A DNA stretch of 64,000 nucleotides from Pogona vitticeps (Eukaryota > Chordata > Lepidosauria > Squamata > Agamidae), in the NCBI RefSeq assembly GCF_051106095.1, contig NC_135784.1:151439428-151503427 (forward strand), given 5' to 3'. The position numbers and the translations under genes were made by a program. The notes under the pieces were generated by a model that saw only the letters and a list, made by a program, of their open reading frames with translations, was not told the origin of the DNA and searched no databases. This document shows, piece by piece, positions 47,571-59,959 of this stretch. Position 1 is the stretch's first letter, and the number at the start of each line of letters is the position of its first letter.

Positions 47571-50500
47571 AGAACTAGAACACTTGAGGTATGTCCATGT
47601 GTTTTTTGTGTACACTCCATGCAAATGTCCTAGGGCCTATTCAAGCCAGCTGCCACAATGACTGTCGGCACTGCAGCCAGTTGTGTACATCTGGTGTGCA
47701 CAGAAAAAGTCACACATGTGTTTCAAAGGTTCTATGACTAGCGGTTTATACAACACATGTTTGTAGCATACTATTTTATTTGTAATTTGAGAAGCAGCCT
47801 TACATTGTGAGTGAAAGTTACTGAATATGTTTTCCATGTAATGTTAAGACTTTGTGTTATTGGCTTCCCTGCATATTTCAATAACTAAATCCTAATTGAA
47901 CAACATTTCATTTCCAGATGACAGTACATCCATTTCAAAACAGGAACCTGCACTTGAGGACATGAGATGAAAGAAACACCAAGGTGGGTATAATCTGTAT
48001 CAAGGAAAGGACTTTCAGCGAACTGGTAAATATTTTAATTGTTTGACAATTAAAGAAGTAACAGCAAAATGAATTATTTCACTCAACCAAAATTATACTA
48101 CAGAAATGAAGACTGCTGAAGGTAACCTTGAGTACTGAAGGTACTTTTCAGTGCTTTTCAGCACTGGTAGTTAAAACACATTCCTTGGCTCAGAATTCTT
48201 TATGTGTATATCTTTCCGGCACCAGGCTATGGCTAATGGGATTCTACTAAGAAACCAAGTACGGTAAATTCCACAAGGTTCAAGGTTCTAGTTAGGACTC
48301 TGATTATTATTCTATTATGAGTCTGTTAACATATAATAAAATTTGCTGTTAAAAATTGAAGCTATCGCCTTACAGGCTGACAGCACTGTTATATATAATA
48401 AGCATCTGATCCACATCTCATCGTTTTTGTTGTAAAATGCCAGAAATGGAAAATTCAAACACAGGCATAACATTCATTGAAGGAAACACAACTTACTTAG
48501 TGAAATATGTATCACATTTTGTGCACTTCCAACCAATGCATTTGAGATTATTTTTCAAACACAATATTATGTTTGGATACATTATTTCATTATCAGAATT
48601 AATAATATTCTGTAAATATTATAAAAATACCTTTGCTAGAGTAGTGTAGGGTGTATTTTAACAGAGGGTGGGCACATGTTGTACTAAAGATACACCACAT
48701 GGTACCATTAGCCATGCTATCTCAGTGGAATACAAGATGGGTTGCTGTCTGCAAAAATATACCAGTGGAACACCCCAGTCACATAACTGTGAGGGGGACA
48801 CCAGAAATGCATCTGTGCATGCCCTATGCCCCCTTGAGTAACAAGCTTCTCTCACATGCAGTAGAAAACAGCCTTATTCTCTACAACCCTCAATATTTGT
48901 GAGTTTTGCAATCCTTGTGCAGCACCTTCAAAGTGGTAGAAATGATGCATCAAATGGGCATTCCTAGTTGATACTGAAAATCTAGGATTGCCCTTTCCAT
49001 TCCAAGCCTATGCTGTAATTTTTGAGATTCTTTTGCAATGCAAAACTCTATGTGTGCAGCATACCCACACCCAGACCCAAAGTGGTGGAACTTGGCATGC
49101 CAGTTCCTCCTCTTTGGAGGGTGCAGCAAAATGCAGAGTCTGCAATGTTAAGGGACTGGAAAAAACTTGGCATATGTTTAGAGTGAAATAGACAGTACTG
49201 GATTTTCGAGTATTAACTAGGATCCTCCATGTGTTGTATCTGTTACATTCTTTAGAGAGGTATTGTAAAATGCTGCAAAAAAATTGCAAAAATTTGCTAT
49301 CGTTTGGAGGGGTTCTCAGATTTCAGGGTTAGTAGTTAATGGAGCTGCGGGATTCTGTTGAAATAAAATTCAACTGCCAGTCTAAACATGAACTAGAGAG
49401 CAATGCCATGTTGCCCTTTACCTCATTGGGGAGCGGGCGAGAGGGGGGAATTAACGTTCCTAGTGTAAGCCCATCCCGCTGACTGTGAAGAAAAGCTTTC
49501 CCCATAACGTGTGTACTACATTTTTCTGCTATTATTTCATGCTTCCTGCAGCTAGCTTTGCATATACACTCAGACCCCAGCCTTGCTGTTCCAACCTTTC
49601 CTGGACTTACTGTGGAAGGGGTGCAAATATACAAGATTTCTGCACTTCTAAGCAGAGGAGTCCCCACACTAGCTATTAGAAGACCTGGTGTAACTATTCC
49701 ATACTTCTCTCCCCTTACAGATTTTCTTCATTATGAATAAAAGATGGAGGCAGCAATAGCAAAGCAAAGAAGGGCTATGAGAGCAGCATCTGTAAAGTTT
49801 CATGAATTCAGTGTAATGGTAGAACTGAAGGTCTCACTTGGAACCACCCCCAGTTAAAGTTTCCGGCAGAAAGGCTGGGACCATTTCTTTGGCCAGACTT
49901 GTTACATTAAGGGCCATATGCATCTTTTTCTTTCTCTTTTCCTTCCCTTTGTTCCAGCATTCCTGGCAGAGCTGGGAGCTGTTCTTCAAAACTATGCTGA
50001 CCTTTCAACCAAATGAGCTACTAGGAAAAAGAGAAAACTTTCTTTTTATGGTTGGGAGTCGGGCCTTCATACATTTGTTTCAATTTTTTTGTAGTCTGTA
50101 TTATAGTCTGTCCCCCTTTGTGGCCTGGTCAGGCTTCCTAGAATTAATGGAGGTGGAGTTTTTGGGGTTAACTATTCAGCAAAAGAGATGAGGATAAATC
50201 TAGGCCCCTCTGGGCTTAGAAGAAGGCTTCTGGGTTATTTGTCACCACAGCGTTTTGGTGCAGAGGTTTAGTCAGAGCTGTTCAACAAGCTCTAATTCTC
50301 TCTGGTCTCCGAGGGATTTATCAGCCTGCTTCGTGATTGGGCAGGCAGGAGGAAAATGGCCAGGCCTGAAAGAGGAGAGCACAATAGGACTTGCTGGACT
50401 CAGCACTTCCTCGGGCCCAGCTTGTTCCAGGCTAATGGGGAGGAGGACCAACATCTGCGTCACACATTCATCAGGTTTAGAAAAAGTACTATTGGTTTAG

Positions 50501-53500
50501 GCCTGTTGTTTAACTCCACCTATATGGCAAACAGAACAAAGGGCCCAGTGATTCTTCTGAGGAGGGAAGGACCCAGGAAAGATGCCCCTAGAGTCACCCA
50601 ATGAAGCAGAGCATGAAAGTAAACCCCGACAGCATTGTTTCTAATTCTTCAAGTGTCAGCTCACTAGGCACCATGACAACCCTGGGACAAACACCAGAAC
50701 ACCTCTTCCTGTAGTTCACTGTGTCCTGCTTAGGGGCAGAGAACCAGGAACCCTACTTCCAGCCATTTCCCTTGTGTTATCCTACTAGACCCTCTTATTC
50801 TGTATGCAGAAGGCGTCAGCCAAGGCTCAGTGTTATCTATATCACTCTGTTCTGCAAGACCAGCCCAAGACATTTTACTGTCTGAGCCAAAGGACAAGAT
50901 GGAATCCTCACTACCGTCTCTCACACAGAAGGTGGTTGGACAGGCAGTTGGATCTTACTTTAGCCCACAGTGTCATCCACCATATCTAAGGCAATAAAGT
51001 AGTTTAAGGGGCCCACATCAGCTAGTGTGGCATATACAACTCTCTCCTCCAACAGCTGGCTGTAAATGAGGAACAGCCAGGAAACAGCCATTGCCACCTC
51101 AGAACATCTACTCCCTGTGGCAGTTGTCTCACTCTGCCTAATGCCAGGGCTGGTCCCTGATGTGCTGTTTTTAGAGGTTCAGATCTCAGGCTCTTTTAAG
51201 TGCCACGGCCCAGCAGGTGGTAAACATGGAAGATAACAACTAGGTGAGGTGGCAAATAACTACTGACAGAGTGATTTGACAGGAAAATAAATAGATGGGA
51301 AGTTCCTGCTGCTGCTTCCTACTCAGTGCCGTGTTCCCCCTTGCAAGATAGTTTGACAGGAGCAGAGAACGAGAGATGCTGGCCACCTCCACAACCTCGA
51401 TGTCACGGCAGGTAAGGCAGGCCATGAGCTTCTCTCATGAAGTGCTGCTAGCTAAGAACTCATAGGATACATCAGCCAGGACAATGCCCAGAGTGGGGCC
51501 ACGTCACTAGACCTGGAAGGAATGGAAGAGAGCATGAAGTGCATCCTGAACCAACACACCATCCCTGAGAAAGGTGGGAAGGGAAGAGCATGTGGCACTA
51601 AAGCCACTTAGATGGGTAAGGAGGCCATTTTAATGTATAACTAATATGGTGGGGCATCAACAATGGCAGGGAAACCAGTGCAGTTAGGGGTCATGTGGGG
51701 CTGAGGGACTGTAAGAATTGTAGCTTGTAAAAGTAACTTTTCCAAGATTTAGACTGGGTCTCAGTCAATGTATTTACAAGCATAGAGAAGAGCACCCAGA
51801 GGAGGTATTGACAAACACATTCTGGAGGGAACCAGATTGAGGATTTCAAAGCAATTCTCACCCCAGCTTCTAAATAAGCAAATCAGAAGCCTGCATGGCC
51901 AAACAAAATATACTGTGCCAGATAGAGGGCAACATGTCACTCTTTTCACCATTCATTCATCCAGTGATGCTCCCAGATTCCTGTTACTACTGCTTGTCCT
52001 AAGGATTGGGCTGGGTTCATGCTGCCTCCAAAGAATGTGCCCTGTAGGAAGTATCAGATGATACATACTGTATGTAGCCAGTGATATATTTTTACTTCTC
52101 TCCTGTGGTCCATGCTCCAAGATACTACAGCATCTTCTTTTTAACTGGAGCTTATCATTGTCACTTGTTATTTACAAAACACTAAAAAAATCAAACTAGA
52201 TCAGTTTCCCATTTCATAATAGGACGTTCTGCTCAGAGGTACCTTTTTTTTTCAGACCTTCCAGCAAAGACTTGTAAATGACACCCATGTCCATTTCCCA
52301 ATGACTGATCACAAAACAAAAACAAGCTAATTTGCAACAGGAGGTGAAGAAGGCTCCTGCTAAGATAAACTGATGTTTTGGATCCCTAGGCCAAAAAGGA
52401 GGAGGAAGAGCTGGTTGTTTCTCACACCTTCCTTAAAGGGACAGCTAGTTGTTTGGCGTTCTGCTTTCTTACGGCAGCCAGTGCACCTGCTATGACAGAG
52501 AAGCCCACGGCTAATGTCCCAGGCTTGCCCATCTCATGCCTTCGATGGTCTTATACAGAAAAGATGGTGAGAGCGAGCTGGAAAGTGGACAAAGCTTCCA
52601 TTCCCGAGGCCTGTCCAGCATTGCCGTCACTGCTGACCTGAAATGAGAAACACAGAACATATTAAAAAACCTACATTCCTGTTCTCTAAAAACGACTCCC
52701 CACCAGCATGTATGCAATACTGTACTGTACACTGTTTCTTCCAGTTCTCTTGCCAGATGTGACTGCTTTAGCACTACAGAATGGATATGCTGGGATTTAG
52801 ACAGTGGTCTCAGTGGCAACAGAAATTTTAGATGCTCCATCCATTGCATGCCATGTGTTGAGAGCTCAGTAGATCCCCTCTCTTGCTTTCTGTCAAGTCA
52901 GCACCTGGCTCAGCAAAAGCAGGACCTTATGTTAACCTCTCACTTGCATATGCTCCCTCTTTTTCTGTTCATTTCTCCTTTCTTTGGCCAGTGCTTGCTG
53001 ACTTGTTGCAAAGAGCCAGAACAATCCTGTGAATGAAAAGGTGGGAACAAAAGCCACCTCCCCACACCCTACAGCTGTCATATGTCTCTGTCCCATTTAA
53101 TTAGCATCCAATAGACTCCTTTAGGTGCAAAGATTGAGAAAGTAACACCAGGGCAGCCATTTTGATGCAAGTGATGAAGCAAAGGAGGTAAGACTTTTCT
53201 GATGCCTCTCTGCTGAGGAAACTTTGAGAGATCTGCCTTAAAGAAGGTGATCCTTTCAAATTAGGGCAGGGGGACTCACTAGGGGGTGCACAATGTTTCT
53301 GGCTTATGAAGATGAAAAGCTTAGGGAAAGTTTGTCAGGTTGTGATTGCACTCACACTGGCTTTAACGAAAGATGAAATGGAGTCACAAAATCTGTGTTG
53401 AACTGTTGGATGTGAACAAACAGACCTTGAATCATCAGTAGCAATAGAACATTATCATTCACAGCTCATACCTATTTCTTAAGTGATGTTGGCAGACATC

Positions 53501-53840
53501 TTATTGGTAAATTTACTCCCATAAGCTGCATGACATCATCATCTGGCAATGGGAATCTTTAATTTAATGGAATGAAACATTTCTTACCTCCTCCTCCATG
53601 CTGTGCTCCCTAGCGATCCTTTTTGCTCTTCGGAAGACTTTGGATGGACCGCAGAAAATTGCCACCAGTGATTTAGTTGTTTTCCCCAGATATCAGAGGT
53701 ACTCCCCATGAATCATCAGACTCCCAAAGGCATATCAAGAGCAAAAGGTATCCATAGGAAGACATGGAACTTGAAAGGTGGGGAAACAAATTTTTAAATT
53801 AAATTAAATATTTTTTTTCTGTATGATGTTGTCTGGCATA
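46450..53840. other. MIP-SPRYD4 intergenic region, little recognised
   Basis: Apart from a CT/GT microsatellite at 47512-47568 I see no nameable repeat, RNA gene or coding exon. The first kilobase may hold MIP lens control elements. The relative lack of repeats is notable. Confidence 0.5.
47512..47568. repeat. Compound (CT)n(GT)n microsatellite
   Basis: About 8 CT units followed by about 20 GT units without interruption. Confidence 0.95.
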
Positions 53841-53849
53841 ATAAACAAA

Positions 53850-54030
53850 CAGACAAACTGCTGGCCAGTCAATTCTAATTGATGGCCACTCTTTCCAGGG
53901 TTTTCTAGCTAGAGGGTACTCAGAAGTGGTTTCCCATTCCCTTCTTCTGGGGCATCCTGGGACTGTACACCCTGCCCAAGGCTACACAGGATGGCTCTTC
54001 TATCAGGAGGCATAGTAGGGAATCATTATG
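53850..54030 (-). mobile_element. tRNA-derived SINE with RTE-like tail, partial
   Basis: Minus strand: GGGCAGGGTGTACAGTCC, CCAGAAGAAGGGAATGGG, CTCTAGCTAGAAAACCCT and tail ATCAATTAGAATTGACTGGC. Confidence 0.7.
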
Positions 54031-55239
54031 TAGCATAAATGTATGCCCACAGGATTTCAGTCATTAAATTATCAGAAGGGCATCCAATTATATAGGCGAG
54101 ATGGAACAAAACAGTTTGATAACTGATATCCAGGGCCTAAATGAAATAGAGCCATATCCATCATACAAGGCCCATCCACGTTAAGGGATTTATTCAACCT
54201 TCCTTGCACCCATGGTACTAATATTACATTCCAGTAGCCATGTGACACAAGACTAAAACTACTGTAGATTTGTTGAGGTTGGAGGGAGGAGCAATATGCT
54301 GTTTGGTGTGATCCTTGCGTCCAGATGACATATGAATGTCAAGTGCCCCTATTTCTGGTCTCCTGAAATGGCACGTTTGTACAAAGCCAGAATCTGGGGA
54401 AAGGGAAAGAGGGGTGGGCTCAAGTAGGGGTGGGAAAGGCAAGCAGCAGAGGCAAAGGGAGAAAACACAGCTGATTGCCAGCCAAAAAACAGACACCCAC
54501 TTACCCTTTCCACTTCCCTTTGGCTACAGAGCTTGGAGAGGGGAAAGGAGAAGGCATACAGAGAAGGGGTGTGTGCAATCTTGCACTGTGTCAACAGAAT
54601 CAAAATGCAATTAAAATTTGCTTTCTGAGGGGGTTTTTTCTCTACAACCAGGTGGTGGTGGTATTCTGGCTGTGATTTGCCCCATGCATGATGTACTCAT
54701 ATGGACCCCAACACTGTGTTGGTGCATGTTGATCCACACACTTTGTGAATGTGTGTCATTTGACTGTTTCTTTAAAGGCATTTTTTCTGCTTGTCAGTCT
54801 CCACTCCTACACACCTGACTTCTACTACTCCTGTCTGACATTCTTGGGATGTCAGCTGTTCCTGCATTCTGCTTTTGTAATGTTACAGCTTTTGCATTAT
54901 AGCATAAAAGTGAAAACTATTTTTTAAAGAAAAAGGCATTGCTGCAAAAAATGCAATCTATCTTTTTTATAATGTTAGCACTTTTGCACCATAGTGAAAG
55001 TGAACGCTAAAAATAAATTAAAATTAGAAAACATAGCAACAAAAATGTGAATGTTTGAGAATAAGGGGCAGGTAAAATGTTGATCAAATGCTTGCTGTTA
55101 CACACCTCCCTGCAAAAACGGTGCATATACACGTCAGTAATTCCCAATCGTGATTTTATTCTCCTTTCAAGTTCCCAACTCTACCAATGTTCACTCATCT
55201 ACCACTTGCTGAAAAAGACGGTGTCGGTACACCCACGAA

Positions 55240-55465
55240 TCTTTACTTCGCACCAGCAAGGCGAACTGCAGAGAAAGCAATGCTCCCAATAATAAGATGG
55301 CGGCTCCACGGCTGTTCCTGCTCACAACCCTACCCCTCCCGACGCTTTCAAGATGGCGGAAGCAATTCCTGACGGGCGTGGGCGTTACACCCCCTTTCAA
55401 GTGGGCGAGCGCCCCCTGTTGTTAAAGTGCAGACTGCTCACGTGGTATACGCGTACCGTTCTAAG
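55240..55465 (+). promoter_or_regulatory. SPRYD4 CpG-rich promoter with YY1 sites
   Basis: GC-rich stretch without a TATA box. AAGATGGCGG, the strong YY1 motif, occurs at 55294-55303, 55350-55359 and 55463-55472, the last overlapping the SPRYD4 ATG. A CACGTG E-box lies near 55439. YY1 sites placed at or just after the start site are typical of TATA-less housekeeping promoters. The upstream copies contain their own ATG triplets (55297 and 55353). Confidence 0.65.
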
Positions 55466-55556
55466 ATGGCGGCGCCCATGTGGAGAGGGATGAGGCAGCA
55501 AGGGTGTCTTTTGCGCGGCTTTGGGCATCGTTTTGTGGAAGCAGTGCCTCGGAAAG
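55466..55556 (+). CDS. SPRYD4: SPRYD4 exon 1 (residues 1-30)
   Basis: 91 nt coding, ending GTGCCTCGGAAAG before the GTAGG donor. It encodes the basic N-terminal leader. Less conserved than exon 2, as is usual for a targeting sequence. Confidence 0.85.
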
Positions 55557-56795
55557 GTAGGATTCTTCTAAACTTAATGGAAATTGCTGCCCAATTTCTA
55601 CTTGTTTTTTGGCTGAGAGTCTGGTGCTCTTTCTAGGGCTTAGCTTTGTTTCGCCAGGCGTTTGCGTCCTTTGGATCAGCGTCGCAAGTAGAAAGTCCAC
55701 AGGGAAATGTTTCCTTATGTTTTTCAGAGTCGCCAAAGTTAAATTGTTGCTCTTTGGGTTGCTGTTAAAGATGCCGAAACATCTAGTCCAGCAACACCCA
55801 TTCCATGTCTCACAGTTTCTTGTCTTAGTAGAAGGACGAAGCTGGGATTTTCCGAGCCCCGTTATCGAAGATGCAATTGATCCTGGCATAGAGAAAGTGA
55901 GAAATGGTAGCTTGTGCTTCGTTTCAATACATTAGAACATTTCTCACATGGTTTTAAAATGTATTTCACAAATGCAAGGCTTAAGCCTAATCCAAACTAA
56001 CCTGTGAAATGCCTCTTACAATTTTTGTACCATATTTCTTTTTATCTTTTACTGCTTACAATTTAGATTCATTTTAAAAAAATTCCAAGTCAATTCATTC
56101 CAATATTTTCCTCCGAAAGTTTTCACTGACAAAGGTTTGTCAGTAATTTTCTTCAGGATATAATATTATACTGGTCAGGGCTTTTTGGAGTTCCTTTCTG
56201 TGAAGATGACAAACTACACAAACTCATGTTGTAATTTTTAATTGCAGAGATCAGTTTCAAACTAGATGAGAGAACAACCCATAGCTCCTTGGATTTGTGC
56301 AGAAAGGACACTGGTGTTATCTACCGCATGCTTGGGATTGACCCAACCAAAGCCCCCCAGAACCCCGAACGCTTCAGAGATTGGGCTGTGGTACTGGCTG
56401 ACAGTGCAGTGTCCAGTGGCTGCCATTACTGGGAAGTGACCGTCAAACGATCGCAGCAGTTCCGCATTGGGGTAGCAGATGTGGATGTTTCCCGGGAAGT
56501 CTGCATTGGAATGGATGACCGTTCCTGGGTCTTTGCCTATGCGAATCGGCGCTGGAATGCCATGTTTGCCAATGAAACGACTCCCATCCATAACATTGGC
56601 AAGCCAGAAAGAGTAGGTCTGTTCTTGGACTATGAAGGCAAGAAACTTAGCTTGGTGGATATTAGTAAATATGTGTTTATCTATAGCATGCCTGCTGATT
56701 TCCAAGGCCCTGTGGTGCCTGCCTTTGCCCTCTGGGATGGGGAACTGTTAACTCATTCAGGGCTCAATATACCTGAGCAGCTCAACCAAAACTGA
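55466..56795 (+). CDS. SPRYD4: SPRYD4 (SPRY domain-containing protein 4), complete
   Basis: Two exons, 55466-55556 and 56248-56795, give 212 codons plus stop; human SPRYD4 is 207 residues. The first 30 residues (MAAPMWRGMRQQGCLLRG...) are Arg-rich with few acids, consistent with the mitochondrial location reported for the family. A SPRY fold follows from about residue 31: WAVVLADSAVSSG, HYWEVTVKRSQQFRIGVADV, DDRSWVFAYANRRWNAMF, and GPVVPAFALWDGELLTHSGL, all strongly conserved with human. The molecular role of SPRYD4 is not well known. The donor is GTAGG and the acceptor TTGCAG, with codon 31 split G/AG. The start was chosen because ATGGCGGCG sits in a good context and overlaps a YY1 motif. 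The gene lies head to head with MIP (9 kb apart) and tail to tail with GLS2. Confidence 0.95.
56248..56795 (+). CDS. SPRYD4: SPRYD4 exon 2 (SPRY domain, residues 31-212)
   Basis: 548 nt beginning ISFKLDERTTHSSLDL after the split Glu codon and ending NIPEQLNQN and TGA at 56793-56795. It holds the whole SPRY domain without interruption. Confidence 0.96.
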
Positions 56796-57980
56796 AGCCT
56801 CAACCCCAACGTTGGATGTTCGGATGAATTCTTTACCTGAGAGACTAGAATCTTCAGAAAGCTATGTAACAAAGGGGAACCTGTCTGTCAAGCCAGAGGA
56901 TTTCGTTCTGCTTTCCTCATATGAAGAGGTCTCAATTCTCTCCCGAAAGCCATCCCAGTTTAGAATGAAATCCCACTTTAGAATTTTACCCAAAGCAGTC
57001 AGTGACAGGACCACGTTCTAACTGCACTTCCTTTGTTTCCTGCTGAGATTAATGTCTAAATCAGAATAGCTGAGGCTTGGAAGCAGTTCTTTGGTTTATC
57101 TCTACAGAAAAATATGCTAAAGGGGTTAAATCTTGGTTGGGAGTCAGCAGAAGGAGAGATTTGCTCCTTTTTTTGGAGTAGCAAATGTGTTTTTGACAGC
57201 TGTTTTATGCCTCTGATCACCTATATCCTTTTCTTTCCTCATCCTGAGGGTGGGGGAGCTGTGGCTGTTGATACGTTGTTGGACTTCAGTTCCCCTCAGT
57301 CCTAATCAGTGGTCATAAATCCTGGGTATTGTAGTCCAGGGACAGCTAGAAGGCCACAGGTTCCCCATTCCTGTTCTTTCCCTGTCCTTCAATTTCATAA
57401 ACAGACCCCTCTTCTCATCAGAAGTACCTCTTGGCACTTTCAAGGCAGGAAACCTCCAATTGAGGAAGAGAGCATTGCCCTCTGCTGGCCTAGGTGGAGG
57501 ACAGGCATGGCTTTGTCAAAGCAGCTGCCCTCTCCATGACATGCCCAGTGGAGATCTCGCCCTCTCCTGTGCTCACAAACATTGCTGCACTTGTCAAGCG
57601 TTATAGGAATTGCTTTATCATCACACAGCTCAAGAACGCCATCTCCTTCTACTATATCTGAGCTTAGGAAGCCTGTATGTGTACAGTATCATAAAGGGCA
57701 GCAGTAATGGAATACATCCAGGTTAGGTCTGTTGATATGTAACTCCAACCTAGGATATTTTGTGTTAAGAGAGTTGGCACATAAAAGGGCACAGTTTGCA
57801 AAAGCCATGCTAGTTAGAGGCCTTATGAGATCTTGTACACCAAAAAGTGCTTGTTATTCTCAAGAGAGGTTTTATTTTGCAAAAATATAATCAAGATGAA
57901 TAATTTTTTAATCTAGAAAGGAAAGTTCCATATGCAGCTCTCTGAAACTATCAAAATCAATAAAGGTGAACTTATGTAAA
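56796..57980 (+). other. SPRYD4 3' UTR with AATAAA near its end
   Basis: The noncoding stretch after the stop runs to an AATAAA hexamer at about 57958-57963, the first good poly(A) signal on this strand. It contains a hAT MITE (57239-57373). The end is inferred from the signal only. Confidence 0.5.
57239..57373. mobile_element. hAT MITE in the SPRYD4 3' UTR
   Basis: Flanked by exact ttctttcc at 57231-57238 and 57374-57381. Inner halves GTTGGACTTCAGTTCCC and GGTATTGTAGTCCAGGG are inverted. The right end reads, inverted, CAGGAATGGGGAACC. Confidence 0.8.
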
Positions 57981-59802
57981 ATAATGACGGGTTTCTTGGT
58001 GCTGTTCTGGACTACTTAGATTGACCAGTGTCTGAAAGCATCAGCGGTTTGGTAAAGGACTCTTGGGGTAAAAGGAAGGACAGTGTTTAACGTCGAGATT
58101 TCACAATTAGTCTGCAAAGTTTGCAGTTTGTCTACACAGCAGCTGTGGAACAGCAGGCAGCTCCAGGGTGTGAAATTATATTGTGACAGAGTGTATGTTC
58201 CTTCAGGAACGCTGGAATTGCTGCTGAAAGGAGAGAGGCTTCAGGGAAGAAGACTTCTGTAAGAGCTTGAGACTTTCTTCTTTTGCACTTCAATTAGGCA
58301 CAGAGATGGGAATTATTTTAGGATGCAGTTCTGAGTACACATGCTACATTCAAGATGTCCTAAGTAGTTGAGTATAAATATGTTTAGCATTGTGCTGTAA
58401 ATGTATACCTGTACTGTTGCAGGAGAACTGAATGTGGAGGAGGAGGCGGCAGCAACAGAAGCAACTCTGGCTTTCCAGATGCTGTTGGGACTTCCCAGGT
58501 TCAGCTCAGTTGGGTAATGTTGATGGGATTTGTAGTACAACACCATATAGAGGCCCAGAATCTTCATTTGCTCTAGAGTTATGTAGGAAGCTAAAACAAG
58601 GTTTACAGTCCTTACTTCATCAGTGGCAACCACAGCAATTATTGTTGCTCTCTCAAAAACCATACCAAGAACTACTGCACTTGGATACATATGTTGTGCA
58701 GTCTTCCTTGTTCATGTTTCAGCTTTTAATCAGTTTTTATAAACTACTCTGACATTTACTGGAGAATTTTAAAAAAAGAAAATAAGTGGGTAACCTTGTA
58801 CTGAAAGCTTTTTTCCCCTGTTGAATTAGTGCTGTGAGGGTATGGTGGATTTTGAATTTAAAGGAGCAGATAAAAATCTCAGAGGAATTCCTAGTAGACC
58901 AGATTTATACATGTAGGCTTTCTCTAATAGGTTAAACAGGGAGAGCTTCCTCAAGAAGAAAATGTAAGGGCAGAAGTGTACAGACAGACTTCAGGCTTAT
59001 ATGCTCTGTGTTTTGCTTCCTTTTTTTTACTAGTATTTCAAAATCCACCAGCTGGAGCCTAGTACAAACACCATACATGCAAGAATATTGAGCCCTGGAA
59101 TCTCTCTGGACTACAACTGACACGTCAACACACCCATACACACAAATTTACACTTGGTTAACCCCGTGCTCTTTTCTTTTCAGCAATAAATTTTACAGTG
59201 AAGGGAACAATTTGCTGTTGCTATTGTAAAAACTGTCAGAAATGCTTTTCCATCTATTACATATACCACAAGCATGCTCTACTTTCTGCACTACTCTGAT
59301 AAGGGCAGTGATGGCAAAGTTGAGCTTCTACCAGAACCCCAACCAAAACTGAAAGAGAGGGAACAGCTAATCCTACTGACCCCCTTCTCTTTTCTCCTTT
59401 GGTCTTTAATGACATTCAGCCTAGGTTGCAATGCATGTTTTGATCTGAAGTTCTGGCTGAAATGCTAGCTGAGAGAAAGCCTCGAACTTAACTGCAAGGG
59501 CTGTCAGCTCAGTTCCTGTAGACTGATTCAGTTGTGTCACCACACACCAAGCTTGTCTATGGAACAAACAAGAAGGCCCTACATTGATGGAGTGTGTGTG
59601 AGAAACACTGCACATTGTTCAACAGAAGAGAGGCTCAACAAAATGATATACTTCCTGCCTCAAGTCTATGTATACTTGAGATATACTTCGTGCCAGAAAG
59701 TCTACCGTTCTGCTTGTTCCCTCTCAAGAAAAGACAAGTGACAATTGTGTATTTTTTGAGAATATGCAGCCAATGCAAAAATCTATGGTATCTCTGTCAT
59801 TC
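57981..59802. other. SPRYD4-GLS2 convergent spacer and GLS2 3' UTR
   Basis: Tail-to-tail spacer. The minus-strand ATTAAA near 58723-58728 is a possible GLS2 poly(A) signal, which would give a 3' UTR of about 1.1 kb. A degraded hAT-like palindrome lies near 58470-58545. Confidence 0.4.
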
Positions 59803-59959
59803 TCACACCATACTTTCTAAGTTCTCCTTGGAAAGATCTTCAGCTGCTTCCTCATCCTGCCGAGGTCCTAGTACATAGGTGTCTTGGTAATCCTGGAGCA
59901 GCTTCACTACCTCCAGATGATTAAACTGGATAGCATCATCCAAGGCAATGTTCCCCCAC
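59803..59959 (-). CDS. GLS2: GLS2 last coding exon
   Basis: Acceptor CTCCAG, then the rest of the split Arg codon and [19 protein letters not shown], ending in ESMV and TGA at 59805-59803. The stretch [17 protein letters not shown] differs most from human. Confidence 0.94.
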
